Assembly: GCA_951217055.1 (NCBI GenBank)
Contig: OX578284.1
Coordinates: 42,001,467 to 42,065,466 of the forward strand
Length of the DNA: 64,000 nt
Reading direction: 5' to 3'
From: Gerris lacustris
Lineage: Eukaryota > Arthropoda > Insecta > Hemiptera > Gerridae
Shown here: piece by piece, positions 11,128 through 23,200 of the stretch
Numbering within the stretch: the stretch's first letter is position 1
Layout of the letters: each line of letters starts with the position of its first letter
Program-made: the position numbers and the translations under genes
The notes under the pieces: generated by a model
Database searches by the model: none
What the model saw: only the letters and a program-made list of their open reading frames with translations
Told to the model about the DNA's origin: nothing

Positions 11128-11706
11128 TAATAGTACATTATGCGTCGAGTGCGGAAAGTACCATTTTGCATGCGAGTGTGGAGTTTGCACCCGAGCGACA
11201 GCGAGGGTAGTAAAACCAAACGAGCAATGCAAAATGCCGTTTTCGCACGAGTTGCGCACCGTACTTTATCTACGATTGTTAGATTTAAATAATAAATACA
11301 GAAAAAAATAAACTTGCTGTATGTAAGTTCGTATCTCTTCTCTTGATAAAGATGGCATTAATCTTGAGTTGTATTTTTTGCCGAATTAATTATTTCTGGA
11401 GGAGTATTATTCTCTACATTTTCGTCAAAGCCACTTGATTCATTCATTGTTTTTCACTAAAAACTCGATATAAACAGTTACTTTAATAAAAGAATAGCAA
11501 ATTAGTTTTGTTAAATGTAAACAAACTCGCTAATCGTGCGTAAAGCTGAAGAATTCCTCTTCTTTACCGCGCTAGCGTGGTAAAGAAGAGGAATTCTTCA
11601 GAACTATGAGACGCGTATGCGCAATGAATACAAGTACGTAAATAATCACTTTCTACGCATCTAAACAGAGATATAATGTTTATATTTCGTATCAATCGTA
11701 GATAAA
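11128..11706 (+). mobile_element. ~580-bp palindrome-bearing repeat, copy 1
   Basis: This segment is nearly identical, in the same orientation, to 53831-54408. It holds a GC-rich left part with internal inverted repeats (CGAGTGCGGAAA with TTTCGCACGAG; CATTTTGCAT with ATGCAAAATG), a second pair TTTATCTACGATTG / CAATCGTAGATAAA bounding about 11264-11706, and the palindrome at 11546-11601. No transposase frame is present. It is probably a non-autonomous DNA transposon; I cannot name the superfamily. Confidence 0.75.
11546..11601. other. 56-bp near-perfect palindrome
   Basis: Each half is 28 bases (CTGAAGAATTCCTCTTCTTT, then ACCGCGCT, then its complement) with no loop and only one G.T pair. The homologous hairpin at 54245-54301 keeps pairing although its centre differs. 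Confidence 0.95.
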
Positions 11707-12005
11707 AACATTTCGCCATCAACATTTTACATCATAATCTCTATTCTACTTTAAAAGATTTCAAGTGCATATATAAAATATGTAATTTTTCGTAGTAAAA
11801 ACAATACATGTAGTGTATTTTTAATTTATTTTACTAATCAATAAATAAAATGGAATAATATTTTGATATTAAAATTTTAAATTATTTCAAAATGTTTTAT
11901 TATCTATATCCGAAAGAATAAATAATGAAATAAAAAAGATCATATATATTATAGGAATTAAATAATTAATTATTATTTTAATTGATCTACATAGATACAA
12001 AACAT

Positions 12006-12235
12006 CGTCTGCCAATTAGTGTCGCACAGCTTCCTCGCGTCCTATTTCGTTTATTTTAATGATTTAATGATTTTACAACCTATTATTGACAAATAATTTA
12101 ATATTTCCCCAAGTTTCGTCTGCCAATTAGTGTCGTACAGCTTCCTCGCGTCCTATTTCGTTTACTTTAATGATTTTATGATTTTACAACCTATTATTGT
12201 CAAATTATTTAATTTTCCCCCAAGTTTTAAAATTT
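12006..12235 (+). repeat. 111-bp tandem duplication
   Basis: CGTCTGCCAATTAGTGTCG starts at 12006 and again at 12117. The two units differ at a few bases. Related sequence (GCTTCCTCG..TCCTA) occurs at 17428, 26879 and 52877, so the unit belongs to a dispersed family. Confidence 0.85.
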
Positions 12236-12309
12236 GTCAAAAACATATTTTTGATTTTTTAGATGAATTAAATCAATTTAGCAAAATTTAAAATTAAAAT
12301 TTTTACTGC

Positions 12310-12700
12310 GGCTACTGTCGACAAATCATCCACATTTCTTAAATATTAGATGAGTACTTTTGAATGTATAGGTGCAAATAAAAGTATGTTTGTGCACATG
12401 TGGAAGGGAAACAAATGGTAAGGTAGAAGCTTATATGGGACCCACAATGGGCTAATTATAACCTACCATTCTAATTTAATTATTATTGGACGAGTAGTTT
12501 TTAAAATATGTTGGTCCGCAAAATAATAATTGAGCGAAAGACCGACAGACAGACACGGAACTAAAAATGTTCCCTGATGTCTGAGACGGATTTCTGTCTT
12601 GGAATTTTTATAATCTGAGACATTAAAAATGTTCGTTCTTCGGAACGATCATATAGCTTCCGCTACCTTCGGTAAGCTCGGAAGCCGTCAAGTACTTGCT
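12310..12700 (+). repeat. Family A dispersed repeat copy
   Basis: It contains the ordered family landmarks: GGCTACTGTCGACAAATC, ACTTATATGGGAC-type text, CCACAATGGGCTAATTATAA, an ACCGACAGACAGACACGG run, AATGTTCCCTGATGTCTGA and two 3' hairpins. The first hairpin is CGTTC-TTCG-GAACG (about 12633-12646). The second is at 12656-12685 (GCTTCCG..CGGAAGC with inner TACC/GGTA). Confidence 0.75.
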
Positions 12701-13104
12701 AGCAAGCTATTAAAAGGGTTTATTCTGTCATAAAAATTCATATTTACTACTTTTTTTTTACTAAGTAATATATGTTTAAAAAGTTGAAGTTTGGAGGAAC
12801 AAGGTGCGCATATTATCCTTTAGAATCTTGGATATGCACTTATTTGGTTATTATGGGGGTAAAAAATGGCCGTAATTTTGGAAACCCAATGTTTCCATTT
12901 CCATTTCCATCATTTCAATACCTTTAAAATAATACACAACTCAAAAATGACAAAAAAAAATGCAAATATTGGGTTACCACAGTTATATGGCCACCTTAAA
13001 TTTCTAAAATTTGAATTTTATATAATAACTCCCGGGAATACCATAGGCCCACAGAGGAGTATATTAATGTTTTTTTCCTCATTTTTAGGACCTTTCCTTA
13101 TGGG

Positions 13105-13361
13105 GTAGTACGGGGGGGGGGGATTTTTTGATAATGTCAGGGGTAAGATAGACGCCATTTTGGAAATGCGATATATATTTGTAATCTACATTCTATAGAT
13201 AGGCAGCACAGTTTTTTTTTCAACCGCAGAAATATACAAGGCCGCGCGAATTGAGACTTCAGATTTCCAGCGTCGGGTAGGCTTCGAATACTCCACTGCG
13301 CCCCAATTCTCATTTCTTGCACTTGTGTATATTTCTGCGATTGAAAAAAACTGTGCTACCC
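13105..13361. repeat. Foldback with ~38-bp arms plus family G fragment
   Basis: Arms at about 13199-13237 and 13325-13361 (GCACAGTTTTT..GCAGAAATATACA and complement) are inverted copies around an ~88-bp spacer. Just upstream, GACGCCATTTTGGAAATGCG and ATATATATTTGTAATCTACA resemble the 288-bp satellite monomer at 57051. Open frames here are by-products of the foldback. Confidence 0.65.
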
Positions 13362-13699
13362 TGCACCTCAATGTGCGCCTGGGTTTAATAATTTCCAAGA
13401 AAGTTGTAAGAAAAATAGATATTGAATCTCTAATCTTCTCTTTATCCAATTTCTCACACTTAATATTAAACAGTAATATAAAACATGAACATTTCTGGGA
13501 GAAATAATCATACTATTCGTGAATATTATTCCCTTTATTGCCATATACGATAAGAAACAAGAAACATATTGGGTAACAAAGAAGCGGCAAACAATTTAAG
13601 GACACATTTCGATTCTGTTATAGCCAAAAACTAAATAGCACGGTGCAACGATAGTTACAAATGAAAACCTAAGAATTGTAGCGTCTTATTATGTTTTTG

Positions 13700-13912
13700 A
13701 AGTTTCTTTTACGTTCCTATCAACACATGATTAGGTTATTACAGGATTGGGAATCTGACATATCTATTCGATGGAATCATCAGTGTGAAATACTCTCCTC
13801 TCTGGGATTCCAACTCACCAGATTGTTGGTCTTAAGACCTAGATTTCAGGCGGTGTACACGGGTACGCTAAGGAACCACTCGACAATGCAGGGCCCCGGC
13901 TTGGGCGTCTAA
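13700..13912 (-). repeat. SINE-like repeat with tail module
   Basis: On the minus strand a tRNA-like order appears: TGTCGAGTGG as an A-box candidate and GTTGGAATCC as a B-box candidate, then a tail TTCCCAATCCTGTAATAACC. That tail matches the unit of the 54-bp minisatellite at 30988-31300. The 73-codon forward frame is likely spurious. Confidence 0.45.
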
Positions 13913-14379
13913 TTTCTTTCCTAGAATTTCTTTAACTATAAGAAGAACATATAAATTTATTAACCAAAAATATATTAATAATTCCTTCATTTCCTACAAA
14001 AATCAACAATATGGAACAACCAATATTATGGGGGCAATAGAGTAAAGGGTACTTTAAATTCCCTATGCATTTTGACAGTTTTTAAAATTTTTAAAGGGTA
14101 TCAAAAATTGATTCTTATAAAGGCAATTTCTTTCTCTCATTCCTATTCCTTTTGTTCTATTGATTTATTTATTAAATATTTAACTGAATTTTCCGGGGGA
14201 ATATCTTTTTTTAAATATAATCAATATGGAAAAAAAGAAAAAAAAGTAGAAATTATAAATGTACTTTTTTCAAACCCTTTCGAACCAAATGGTTGTCCGA
14301 AAAAAAACTCCGAGTTGTATAGGAACTTATCGATCGCTTGATTTTTTTCTCCTCCCATTGCTTTCACCCTTTAAAAAAC

Positions 14380-15540
14380 TTGCCTCTGTTGAACGTTTTG
14401 TTACCTCTCCACGTGTGTTCGTGTGAACGCCAAAACCTAAGGGAGAGAAAAAAAGAGATTTTTTGCACAAGTGATTGGGCAGTCGATAAATAAAAATTCT
14501 AACTACGTTTTTTTTCCTTCTTCCTCCCGCTCCCCCACCTCTTTACTACTCTTGTGTTGGCCACCCCTTATTCTGTTTTTTTTTTTCACCGAATCAAAAT
14601 AAAAGTGAGAAAAGAGTGGTATCGGGGTAATATTACCAAGTTTTTTTTCTATTGATGGTTTAGCAGGTATGGAGGACTGGGGACAGTTTGGAGAGGAAGT
14701 AAGTCGTAGAGGAGGAACTCTCGGCCGTAGCTAGTAGGTACATATGTACCTCGGAAATGCACACGCGGAGCGCTTGACGGCCGCTCTCTTCCCTTCTCTA
14801 CAAGTCCCCTTCCCTACTTCCCCAAAGCAGATGCAATTACTTTTTTTCATAATCAAGAGTTTTTTTCCAAGCTTCGGTCCGACGCTCGGCTCTCAACCCC
14901 TTCACTTAATTTAAATTAAAGCCCATGACTCATTGATTGGAAGCTCTTTCTATACCTCCACCCTCCAAGGCTTAACATATTCGATTTTTTCCTTTTTTTT
15001 TCTCTTCAGTGCCACCCTTATTGTCTCTCCATCTCATTTCATCTTATCTAAAGTATAATATATAACTCACTCACACTTTTTTTTTATAAATTTTAATTTC
15101 CCCCAACACACTCTATTTTAACCCTTTTTTTTAATTCCCCGCCCCCCTCTCTGCTCACTTTAATTTTTATCCCGGAATTACATTCTGCTCTTCAAACCCT
15201 CTGCTTTTTTCCATTTCTCATTTAAGTTATTTAGCGAGGAGTGTGCTGTATAATGAGAATGTGAGGGAAGTGCTCGGTTTAAGGTTTAAGTCCGTTTACT
15301 TGATTAAGTTCAAGGCAAAGGCAAAAACATTTTCACCACTTGAAGAACAGATTTTTTTAGATTAAGAACCCTTACTCCAAGTTAATTTTCCAACCAATGT
15401 AAAAAAAAAAAATCCAACCAATGTTTACATCTGGAGGCACGGCAGAGCTCCGGCCAAGTCGAGCACAGCCGCACCATTTTTTCCTCGAACCATCTCAAGG
15501 CATTTTGGACCCTCCTCTATTATCTTATTAAAGATACTTA
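14380..15540. other. GC-richer unique tract, possible host regulatory or intronic DNA
   Basis: Compared with its surroundings this tract has more CpG and pyrimidine-rich sequence (ACGCGGAGCGCTTGACGGCC, CATGACTCATTG) and no match to other repeats in the window. No gene is recognised. A short stretch at 14667-14698 has exon-like borders. Confidence 0.3.
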
Positions 15541-16139
15541 GATATGTAAAATTTATTTTTAAGTTATTCATCATAAACTGAACCAGAAATAAAGTTCATT
15601 ACAAACGGAACTAGAAATAAAAATTTCACACCTCTACCCATTGTATTGACTCATCACAATTCTAAGGCACTTATAGCAATCCTAAACAACTAATTTTGTA
15701 TATAGGTAAATTTGAATGTACAAATAAAGGAAAAATTACAAAATCCTAAAAAATCTGATTCTTTTCCCCTCTCAAGGCTTGCACTACTAGCCCTTTCTAG
15801 TAGGGATTTTCGAATAGAATTTTTATAATGGAATATAAGGGATTGATCTATATTAAGTATTGAGCTCGAATTTTGTAAAAATATACTACAAGCTCGTCCG
15901 CACACGTACACCAGATAATCGTTGAGTTCAATTAAAACACCCCACGCGATGCATACTTTGCCACTTTGTCTCTTCTTCTAAACAAAGATAATTATTTCCT
16001 GTGACTTTTTATTTCCTATCATTTACTTTCCTTATCTTTTCTTTCTCTTCTTACATAATATGTACATAATATGTCTTCAAAAAAAAACTCACGAAAATTA
16101 CTTACAAAAAGAAGTGAAATCCAAACAAAAACACTTGTG

Positions 16140-17364
16140 TAAAAAAAATAAGCCAAGTGTCGCGTAAAACGTTGTGAGATCATTGGTTTAGCCAAGCCTC
16201 CTGTCTAAGTAAGTTCTACTAGGTAACACTAACTAACACATCCAGTACAAGTAAGGGATGATGTTTGTCATTCCCCCTCCCCCCCTCTTATTCTCTGTCC
16301 CTCACAAACCCAAACTTTTCTTTCCCAAATCACTCTAAACGTTTAAATCTAATTACATTTTTTGACTTGGCAATTACGCATCACGAGGATGCAAAGTTGT
16401 ATACGACACTAAATAAAATTCTATTAAAAAAAATAAATAAATAAATAATTAAATACGTGTGGTGTCACGGGACACCCGGTTGGAACGAAGTTCCTTACAT
16501 TTTTCATTAAATATAAATGATAAAAACACACTGCTAACTACTTATACATGGCGGAGTTAGAAAAGAGACAAAATTAAAATCAACGAACTGTTTGTACCTG
16601 GCAGAGTTAAGGCAAAATTAAAAGAAAATCATTATTTGTATAATTAAAACAAGCGTCTTACTATAAATATATTAAATATAAGAAAAAAGTTGATCATGAT
16701 GAGTTTATAGTGAAAAAGTATGTTTGTTAAAGGAGTTTGGATTGAAATAGGACTGTTTTCTACCTACCCGGCCAATTAATTTAAAATATTATAAAATATA
16801 TCTCTTCCCTACAGCTTCTGCTTGTATCAGGGTGAAATTTTACATGATTATATTTATTTACAAAACAAAGTGAAATTTTTGACATATATAACAAAAATAA
16901 TCAAAACAAGTTAAGTAACACGCTTCCTTAATAACACTTTTTCCCGTCTTTTAAAGCTTACGTTTACGCGAGCGTTGCGTGTGAACGCTTGGGCGGATAA
17001 CGTTTTCCGACGAAGTCAGCCTGGGCATTGGGAAAATGAACATGTGTACCAAATTTCATCTAACTCGGTGAGCTTTTACTCAAGTTATCGTCATCTGTAA
17101 ATTCCGTGACGGATTTTGCGTGACGGTGATTTTGTGACGGTGTTTTCGGTCGTTTTTCTCGGATTCCCTCCCGGGCTCCAGAACGTGCCATAAGGAACTT
17201 CGTTCCAAAAATAAATATCTTAATATAAACTATAGGACATATCCCTAACTAGGATAGATCCCTAACTTGAGCTGGATATATTAGGCCAAGTAGAACTTAC
17301 TTGGACGAGGGGAAACTCAATGATTTCACAACGTTTTACGCGAGATTTTGCTTATTTTTTTACT
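16140..17364. mobile_element. Foldback element with nested inverted-repeat element
   Basis: Left arm about 16140-16222 (AATAAGCCAAG.. GCGTAAAACGTTGTGA, AAGTAAGTTCTACTAGG) and right arm about 17280-17364 are inverted copies roughly 85 bp long. Between them sits a second unit at 16480-17208. No coding sequence is present. Confidence 0.75.
16480..17208. mobile_element. 729-bp inverted-repeat element (TTGGAACGAAGTTCCTTA)
   Basis: An 18-bp perfect terminal inverted repeat lies at 16480-16497 and 17191-17208. Each end is itself palindromic (GGAACGAAGTTCC). The interior includes GTGACGG direct repeats (17107-17140) and a GGGAAAATGAACATGTGTAC segment of the kind seen in other arthropod dispersed repeats. 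It is a non-autonomous MITE-like element. Confidence 0.8.
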
Positions 17365-17427
17365 CAAGTTATTTTGTTGGAATATTTACTTTTGAGGCTT
17401 ACCGAAGGTAAAATAAGCATTATTGTG

Positions 17428-17560
17428 GTACATAGCTTCCTCACAATTAGTGTACATGCTTTTACAACCTATAATTGTCAAGTTTATTTATTTATTTTTT
17501 TGCTTCCGAGCTTACCGAAGGAAACAGAAGTTATATAGTCATCCTGAAAATGTTTTATGT
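17428..17560 (-). repeat. Family A fragment, inverted
   Basis: GCTTCCGAGCTTACCGAAGG (17502-17521) is the reverse complement of the family A terminal hairpin. It is preceded by the CATAGCTTCCTCACAATTAG block seen at 12006 and 52877. The 104-codon frame overlapping it has no recognisable domain. Confidence 0.6.
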
Positions 17561-17739
17561 CTCCGAATTCAAAAATTACTGGATATAAATCCGTTTAAGA
17601 CATATATATCCGATTTTAATGAAATTTTGATGGTTTTTCGGCCCGGCAAAATAATACAGCCTGGTGTACGTCAATATATTATTATATTACTCGATTTAGT
17701 CGAGCAACGAAAGCAAGCGAAATCTAAACAAGCATGAAT

Positions 17740-19055
17740 TGGGGAGTTTACATTTTAAAGGCACGTTCCGGAAATTTAAAATTTTGAAACAATTTTATTT
17801 TAAGGCTATCCATCGGACACTTAAAAATACGATTTGTCCGTTTTCATCATAAATTTTATAAAAAGAAAATTAATATGACTAAAAGTTAAATAATTATTTC
17901 ACTAACCCGATTATTTTATACCACCCGATGAATCATTATTTTACTAAACAATGAAAAACTATATTAGTTAGTTTTACAAAACTAATTAAATATTTTAATT
18001 AACAACTTATAAAACTAAAATAAACTTTTGGGCTTACTCTGAAAACGTTGGCCTCTACGAACTTTTAACTTTTTCATCTGAATTGATTAAACCACTAATT
18101 AAAACTTAATCAAATCTACCTTTAAAATATTTAAGATAATTATTTGTCTTTGGGTTTATACACCAAGTGGAAGGAGGGTCGGACAAGTATTTTTGATAAT
18201 GAAATTAGTATTAAGTTGGTCGAGTTGAAGTAAATGTTTAAATGTTGTATCTGGTGTTTTTATTAGAGTTATTAGCACAGTTTGAGGGATATTGCCTCTT
18301 GTACGAGGTTTAGGGGTTAAGAGTCCAAGGGAATAATAACAGCGAGTTTTGTTTCCATTCCTACTTGGGTTCTGCAGACCCCCTTCTCCGAGGTAGTTGA
18401 GACCCCCCTGCTTATATAGGTGAAGTCCCGGTTAATTATTAAGTTGGCCCACCTGTATAATTAGAGATTATTATAAAGTTTATCATTACCTCACCCCTTT
18501 CTAAAGCCAAGTTTTAACCTGTTTAAATGAGGATATTTTGGAGGGAACGTTGTTAGCGCACTCTGTCTGCTATTTAATAAAGCTCTGGACCACGCAGTAT
18601 AAACTACCACCACTAGGCAGCGCTGTTCACTCAAACTCCCTCCTACCCATCTTCTAACTCAATTTAACTGGATTTGCAAAAGGTTTTTGGCCCGATGGAG
18701 TTAGAGAGAGGGAAGGTTAAAATTGTATAGGGCTTAGTATTAGAAGTGAAGACTAGAGGCCGAGTAATAATAATGTGACTATAGGTAGGTGGACTTAAAA
18801 CTTTAATTTGTTACTTGTTTACTTATAAGCTTTTCATGTTTTAATATACTTCGTCGGTATCATTAAATATTCACATCATATTCTAATATGCTACCAACAT
18901 TAATTACAATTTTATTTCAATTAATATCTTAAACGCTAAATAAACGTTCTAGCATGCATGCAGAGTATCTTTTCGTGAACCTATTCACCCGGGTTTTCTC
19001 ACACTCATACCCCTGCTTCCTCCTTAAATGAGCTTTTGAAATTTGAAACGGATTT
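17740..19055. other. Non-genic tract
   Basis: Mixed AT-rich sequence with a moderately GC block at 18170-18730. I recognise neither a gene nor a repeat family. Confidence 0.35.
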
Positions 19056-19059
19056 TTAG

Positions 19060-19290
19060 TTAGGCCAATATATTCTGTTATTCTGACTGCGCGGGAAAAT
19101 CGAAAAAAACGAGAGGGGAGCCAATGAAAGCTCGAGATTTTGGCGGGAAGTAGGTCGGTCCAACTATGCAAACAAAAACATCAATGTATAACCTTAAGGT
19201 AACCACTCAGTGGCTTTATTTTTCCCCTTATATAGTTGGCCAATCTGGGCTGTCATATTTACAAAATGTGACGGCATAAGTATAGCTTAA
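19060..19290 (+). repeat. Family E repeat, uninterrupted copy (empty site)
   Basis: TTATTCTGACTGCGCGGGAA, AATCGAAAAAAAC, GAGGGGAGCCAATGA, GAGATTTTGGCGGG and AGTTGGCCAATCTG match the sequences flanking 56953-58542 at the other copy. Here the two halves are contiguous at 19109/19110, so this copy shows the pre-insertion state. Confidence 0.8.
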
Positions 19291-19329
19291 GTAGCTTACG
19301 ACATTATAAAAAATTGGGCCCTTAATATT

Positions 19330-19809
19330 AATTCTTTTAAAAGTGGACATTTTTCTAACACGCATTGACTGATTGACAGACACTCTCTCAAAATTATAAG
19401 TTACTTACAGAATAGCTGAATACTGAACATTTGGCACACTTGAAGCTATAGCCATGTAACTGATGGGAAAATTTTTAAAAAAAGGAAATTTTTCATTTTA
19501 CCCCATCATTTGTGAATCAACGGTAAGCCGTATCGAAAAACTGATTTAAAAAAAGCTAGGTACTGATTTTGAAAGTTCTACAAGTTTGATTTTTTTGGCT
19601 TTGTTTCGTACCTTAGTGTGCACAAGATTTGATTAATTTATTTCTTATTTTTGACTTTGAGTCCTTATTGCGTCTGCAATTATTGATCGATTTTATTTCT
19701 GATTGGAGGGCTCACATTGTACACTAATGCGCTCTTTAAACCGAGTATACTTTATTTTCGTCCTATCCTGAGAACGTGTGAGTAAACTTTTTCCCGAGTG
19801 CCGTGCCAC

Positions 19810-19812
<3 letters not shown>
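19330..19812 (+). repeat. Family D dispersed repeat, copy 1
   Basis: Starts near ACGCATTGACTGATTGACAG and ends GAGTGCCGTGCCACG, just before a poly-T. The 19460-19812 part matches 27352-27770 in inverted orientation (AACGGTAAGCCGTAT, GAAAGTTCTACAAGTTTGAT, GAACGTGTGAGTAAACTTTT). No coding sequence. Confidence 0.65.

Positions 19813-19843
<31 letters not shown>
19813..19843. repeat. Poly-T run
   Basis: About 30 T immediately after the family D end, compatible with a tail on the opposite strand or simple slippage. Confidence 0.9.
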
Positions 19844-19846
<3 letters not shown>

Positions 19847-20086
19847 TATGGTATTGTGCTGCATATTATTTAAGAGGCCTCAACTTGTACTTTAGGGCTG
19901 TTTTAATTGTTAATTTTTTTAAATATTTGGTACTTGTACTTTTTGTTGTATTTACCAATTTTCTCGCAATAATCTGAGCTTACGGCAGTGCACTAGGCCA
20001 AGTTCCAGAAAGCATATCAGTCTATCTTTACCTGAAATCATATAATATCATATATAATAACATCAATAATAATAATAATATATAAT

Positions 20087-20091
20087 ATTAT
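20087..20091. repeat. 5-bp target site duplication, left
   Basis: ATTAT directly precedes the 5' LTR and is repeated at 24251-24255 directly after the 3' LTR. The surrounding DNA is AT-repeat, so chance agreement is possible, but the agreement falls exactly at the LTR identity limits. Confidence 0.7.
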
Positions 20092-20219
20092 TATAGTATA
20101 TATATATATGACATGACAATGACAGACATAATCCATCACAATTGTTTAATATTGAATTTATATTTAATAAATCAATTCATCTAAAATAATGGAACTTCTT
20201 CAATGTTAAAGTTATTATA
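20092..20219 (+). repeat. 5' LTR, 128 bp
   Basis: All 128 bases match 24123-24250 by eye. It starts TATAGTATATA and ends GTTATTATA instead of TG..CA. AT-rich sequence near the start could act as a TATA element, and AATAAA at 20166-20171 is the likely polyadenylation signal. Confidence 0.92.
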
Positions 20220-20220
20220 T

Positions 20221-20233
20221 TGGCGCAGTAAAC
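20221..20233 (+). other. Primer-binding site
   Basis: TGGCGCAGTAAAC begins 1 nt after the LTR. TGGCGCAG is complementary to the 3' CTGCGCCA end seen in serine tRNAs and used by several insect gypsy elements. It runs straight into the ATG, so there is almost no leader between primer site and Gag. Confidence 0.75.
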
Positions 20234-23200
20234 ATGAGTCGAAGAAACAGAAGAAGTAATACACCTCCAGTAGAACATCATATTCAAGAAAGAAACAAAA
20301 ATTTTAAATTTGACAAATTTAACCCTTTGGAAGAAGAATGGGAATACTGGTTAATAAGGTTTGAAAACGAATTACATTTAAACAATATTAATGGTAATGA
20401 CAATAATGCAAGAGATCTGATTCTATCAAAAATTGGACCAAATATTTTCAAAAACGTAATTGATCATTTTAGACCTACTCCTATTCAGGACATTAATTAT
20501 AATGAAATTAAGAACATGCTTACAACCCACTACGGTAAAAAAACATTTATTTTAGCTGAACGAAAAATTTTTTCTCAAATGAATAGAAACAACGACGAAA
20601 TTATACTAACTTACTTAAACCGACTAAAAAAAGTAGCAAACAATTGTAGTTTTGGGCGAAATTTAAATGAAAGACTTAGAGACCAATTAGTCATTGGTAT
20701 AAACAACAATAAATGGCAGAAGGATTTAATAAAAAAATTCCCTAACAATAATACTACTCTAGCAGAAGTGGAAGCTGAAGCACTTTTACTAGAACAAGTA
20801 AAACAGCAATATGAACTTCTAGAAGAAAACCATAACGAAATACATAAAATACAACAAACAAACAATTCTAAAACAACATTTAACAGGGTTCCTAAGGAAA
20901 ACAAAATAATATTAGTTAAAGGGAAAGATTGTATAAATTGTGGTTACCCATTACATAAAAACCAAACTTGTCCAGCAAAGGGCAAGTCATGTATGGCGTG
21001 TAATGGTCAGGACCATTTTGCTAGAGTTTGTCTAAAAAAAGGACGAGCGGAAATTAAAATATATAGGAATAATAACACAACAAACAGATTAGATGATAAT
21101 TCATACAGTAAAATATCAAACCAAAACAATGATGACAATGATTTTGACACAGAACTCAGAACAATTAACAAAATTAATGGGTTAAAAGTAATGTTGGGAG
21201 TGGAAATAGAAAACATACAGGTCGATATGCTTTACGATCCGGGTGCTGCGGTATCAGTAATTGGATCTGATATCTGGGAAAAACTAGGAAAACCAAAATT
21301 AGAAAAAGTGAATGATCTTATAGCTTATACTAATCATAGGGTAAAAACAAAAGGAAAAATTGAAATTAACGTTTCGGCATTTGAAAAAAATAAACTACTT
21401 TATCTTTACGTTATTGACAGTGTTGACATTCCTCTGTTTGGACTTGATTGGGTTCTAGCATTTGATTTGGAACTTCCACCGGGATCAAAAATCTGTTCTT
21501 TAAATAATAACTTAAATAAAACTACTGAAACACCTTACAAACGTTTAGAACAACTTTTAGATGAATACAACATTTTATTTGAAGATAAATTAGGTAACAT
21601 TCAAGGGGTTAAAACAACAATACACCTTAAAGAAGGAGCAAAAAACAAAATTTGTAAACCGAGAGGAGCTCCATTTGCACTTAGGCCACAAATAGAGGAA
21701 GAATTAAATAGACTTGTAGAAAGGGGAGTTATTGAACCAATCAATCCAACAGATACACCGATTCTTTGGGCATCACCAATTGAAATTCAAGTGAAACCAA
21801 ATGGGAAATTAAGACTTTGTGCAAACTTTAAACACACTATAAACCCTTATGTAATTCCAGAACAACATCCTTTACCAACTTTTGAGGAAATCACAGCTAA
21901 ATTAACAGGAGGTACATATTTTACAACACTAGACTTGAAAGACGCTTACTTGCAATTAGAAGTAGATGAGGGATCAAGACAATATCTAATAATTGCTACA
22001 CACATAGGTTATTTCAGATATCGCAGACTACCCTTCGGTATAAATCTAGCCCCAGCTCTTTTTCAAAAAACAATGGACTGTATTCTAAAAGGAATCAATG
22101 GTGTCGCGTGTTACCTTGACGATATTATCATAACCTCAAAAACAACAACAGAACACATTAATATTTTAAGACAGGTATTAGAAAGACTTAAATTAGCAGG
22201 GGTAAAGTTAACTAAAGAAAAATGTACATGGATGGACACTAGTGTCAAGTACTTAGGACATAAAATTAACAAAGATGGGATTTTCCCAACTACAGAACGG
22301 ATACAAGCTTTAACAGAAATGCCACATCCAAAAAATGTAAAAGAATTAAAATCATTTTTAGGATCAATTAACTATCTAGCGAGATTTGTCCCAAATTTAC
22401 AGTGTATATGTGAACCACTCTACCGATTAACTAGGAAGGGGATAAAATGGATATGGACGGAAAAAGAGGATATATTAGTTAAAACGCTTAAGGAAAAAAT
22501 AATCCAATCGGGATCACTTGTACATTATCATATGGACTGGCCTCTAATTTTGACTACTGACGCTTCAGACGTAGGGTTAGGTGCTGTTCTATTTCATTTA
22601 TGTCCAGATGGAGAAGAACGACCAATTGCTTTTGCATCAAGAATTTTAAGAGGGTCTGAACAGAAATATGCAGTGATAGAGAAGGAAGCATTAGCTATTG
22701 TTTACGCTTTAAAGAAATTTCATCAATATATCTATGGCCGAAAATTCATTATAAAAACAGACCACAAACCACTACAGTATATTCTAGGTGAACACAACGA
22801 TATGCCACGAATAGTAGCAAGTAGATTAACAAGATGGGCTTTATTCATAGGAACATATGATTATAGCATACAATATCTTAGTGGAAAACAGAATGGACCA
22901 GCTGATGCGTTATCACGACTACCAGTACAAGGAGAGATGTCACAAGAAGAAATTGAAGGAAAAACAACAGAATCACACTTACTACATCTAAGATTACCAG
23001 AAATAAATATTACAAAACAGGAATTAGTTTCTGAAATTACTAAAGACAGTGAGTTGAAAGAAGTTTGTAAATTTATAAAAGAAGGTTGGCCAGAAAGTAA
23101 ACAAAAGTTAAATTCTAAATTATTACCGTATTTTGAAAAAAGAGAGGAATTATCGTACGAAGAAGGTATCATACTGTGGAACGGAAGAATTGTGGTTCCA

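Noticed and set aside
11042..11311. 89-codon frame with several cysteines (CVECGKYHFACECGVC)
   Set aside because: It looks zinc-finger-like, but it runs into the ~580-bp non-coding repeat whose second copy (53831) does not preserve the frame start, and spacing fits no known finger.
17423..17737. 104-codon frame overlapping a family A fragment
   Set aside because: Sequence is explained by the inverted repeat family; hydrophobic content is typical of AT-rich chance frames.
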